This document shows positions 63,142 to 64,000 of a DNA stretch of 64,000 nt, in pieces (the stretch's first letter is position 1; every line of letters starts with the position of its first letter). The notes under the pieces are model-generated. The model made no database searches. It was not told where the DNA came from and was given only the letters and a program-made list of their open reading frames with translations. The translations under genes were made by a program, and so were the position numbers. This stretch comes from Distichodus sexfasciatus (lineage: Eukaryota; Chordata; Actinopteri; Characiformes; Distichodontidae). The DNA lies in contig JAVGVS010000041.1 in the NCBI GenBank assembly GCA_032718565.1, forward strand, positions 439,501-503,500, written 5' to 3'.

Positions 63142-64000
63142 CTGCCACGGGTGGAAATAACGGATTACTACTCACCGTACTGTAATTAAGTAGTTTTATA
63201 AAGGTACTTTTCAAGTCAAGGTGAACTTTATTCTCAGCATATAAAGACAAGACGATATGGATTCAGTTTCTACTGAGTATAAAGAATTATTATTTTTAAA
63301 TTAACTTTTTGTTATGTGTAATATTTAATGATATGTGCAAATATTGCAGTAGCAGTCTAGTGGAGAAAAACTACAATTACAGTCACGAAATGTCTTTTTA
63401 CTTTTAAGTCTTGTACTTAAGCACAAACTACTTCACTATTTTTAAAAATAATTTGTATTAATATTCATTAATATGTGGTTGAAAGTCCCACAGGAGAAAA
63501 AGTAGTTTTTGAGTCTAGTACTTTGTATTTTTACTTAAATACTTTTTAATACCAGTACTTTTACTTGTAATTGGGTATTATTTCAGCAATGTAACAGTAC
63601 TTGTAGTTAAGTAGAAATATTCAGTACTCTTTCAACCAGTGGAAACTGCGGGACAGGAGAGCGTCACCGTGCCGCCGTTCCACCGCCGCGGAATCCCGTC
63701 AATTATACATGAACGAGTGCCAACAGATGCAGCAGCGAAACTGCGCTAGAGCCCGTTCCCCCTAATGCGCATCACACAGCCAACTCAGTCTCTAAAAGAA
63801 GTCCATATGAACGAAATCAAAAATTAAGGATTAACAGTAATGACATGAACAGATAATACAGTGCCACTCGGAGACTCCCACCCTTTAAAAAATAAAGCTT
63901 CTTAAATGGATCTCTTTTACGCTTTCCCAGTGAACCTTTAATTCTAGTAGGCTTTAAATGACATGGAGGGCTTGGAAAGGGGGTTCTTGAGACTTGGTAT
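63142..64000. other. 5' side of adam23, no exon identified
   Basis: 63340-63645 resembles the AAGTACTT-rich MITE family of 8222-9068 (ACTTGTAGTTAAGTAGAAA). No signal-peptide exon in phase with 63126 was found, so adam23 exon 1 probably lies past the window edge. Confidence 0.45.

Overview
The window is teleost fish nuclear DNA, probably from an ostariophysan such as a catfish or characin, although that lineage guess is weak. The evidence is spliced genes with GT-AG introns, dense fish-type tRNA-derived SINEs, hAT-like MITEs and many microsatellites. All exon models below were assembled by hand: each exon was extended to a plausible splice site and kept only when codon phases joined correctly.

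Layout: 1-14.3 kb has no protein gene that I can recognise. It holds SINEs, a displaced copy of dystrotelin exon 1 (about 1.97-2.26 kb) and several repeat-poor, AATTA-rich blocks that look like conserved non-coding DNA. Next come ermin (ermn, minus, 14.3-16.0 kb), a short cytohesin-interacting PDZ protein (cytip-like, minus, 18.0-21.4 kb), a decayed caspase pseudogene (minus, 22.9-24.5 kb), an intact CARD plus caspase-8-like protease gene (minus, 27.8-29.4 kb), dystrotelin (dytn, plus, 32.0-42.2 kb, 14 exons) and adam23 (minus, 43.9 kb to beyond 63.1 kb). The adam23 signal-peptide exon is not identified and probably lies beyond the right edge.

The genes do not form one pathway. ermn-cytip are neighbours on human 2q24.1, and DYTN-ADAM23 are convergent neighbours on human 2q33.3, so the window joins two blocks that are apart on human chromosome 2. 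The CARD-caspase pair sits at the join.

The most interesting points are: two equal-length, phase-matched, apparently mutually exclusive transmembrane exons in adam23; a tandem CARD-caspase-8-like pair with one dead copy; the SINE-flanked duplicate of the dytn start exon 30 kb from the gene; a 330-base one-strand polypyrimidine tract abutting an adam23 splice acceptor; and several transposons whose ends and target-site duplications can still be read.
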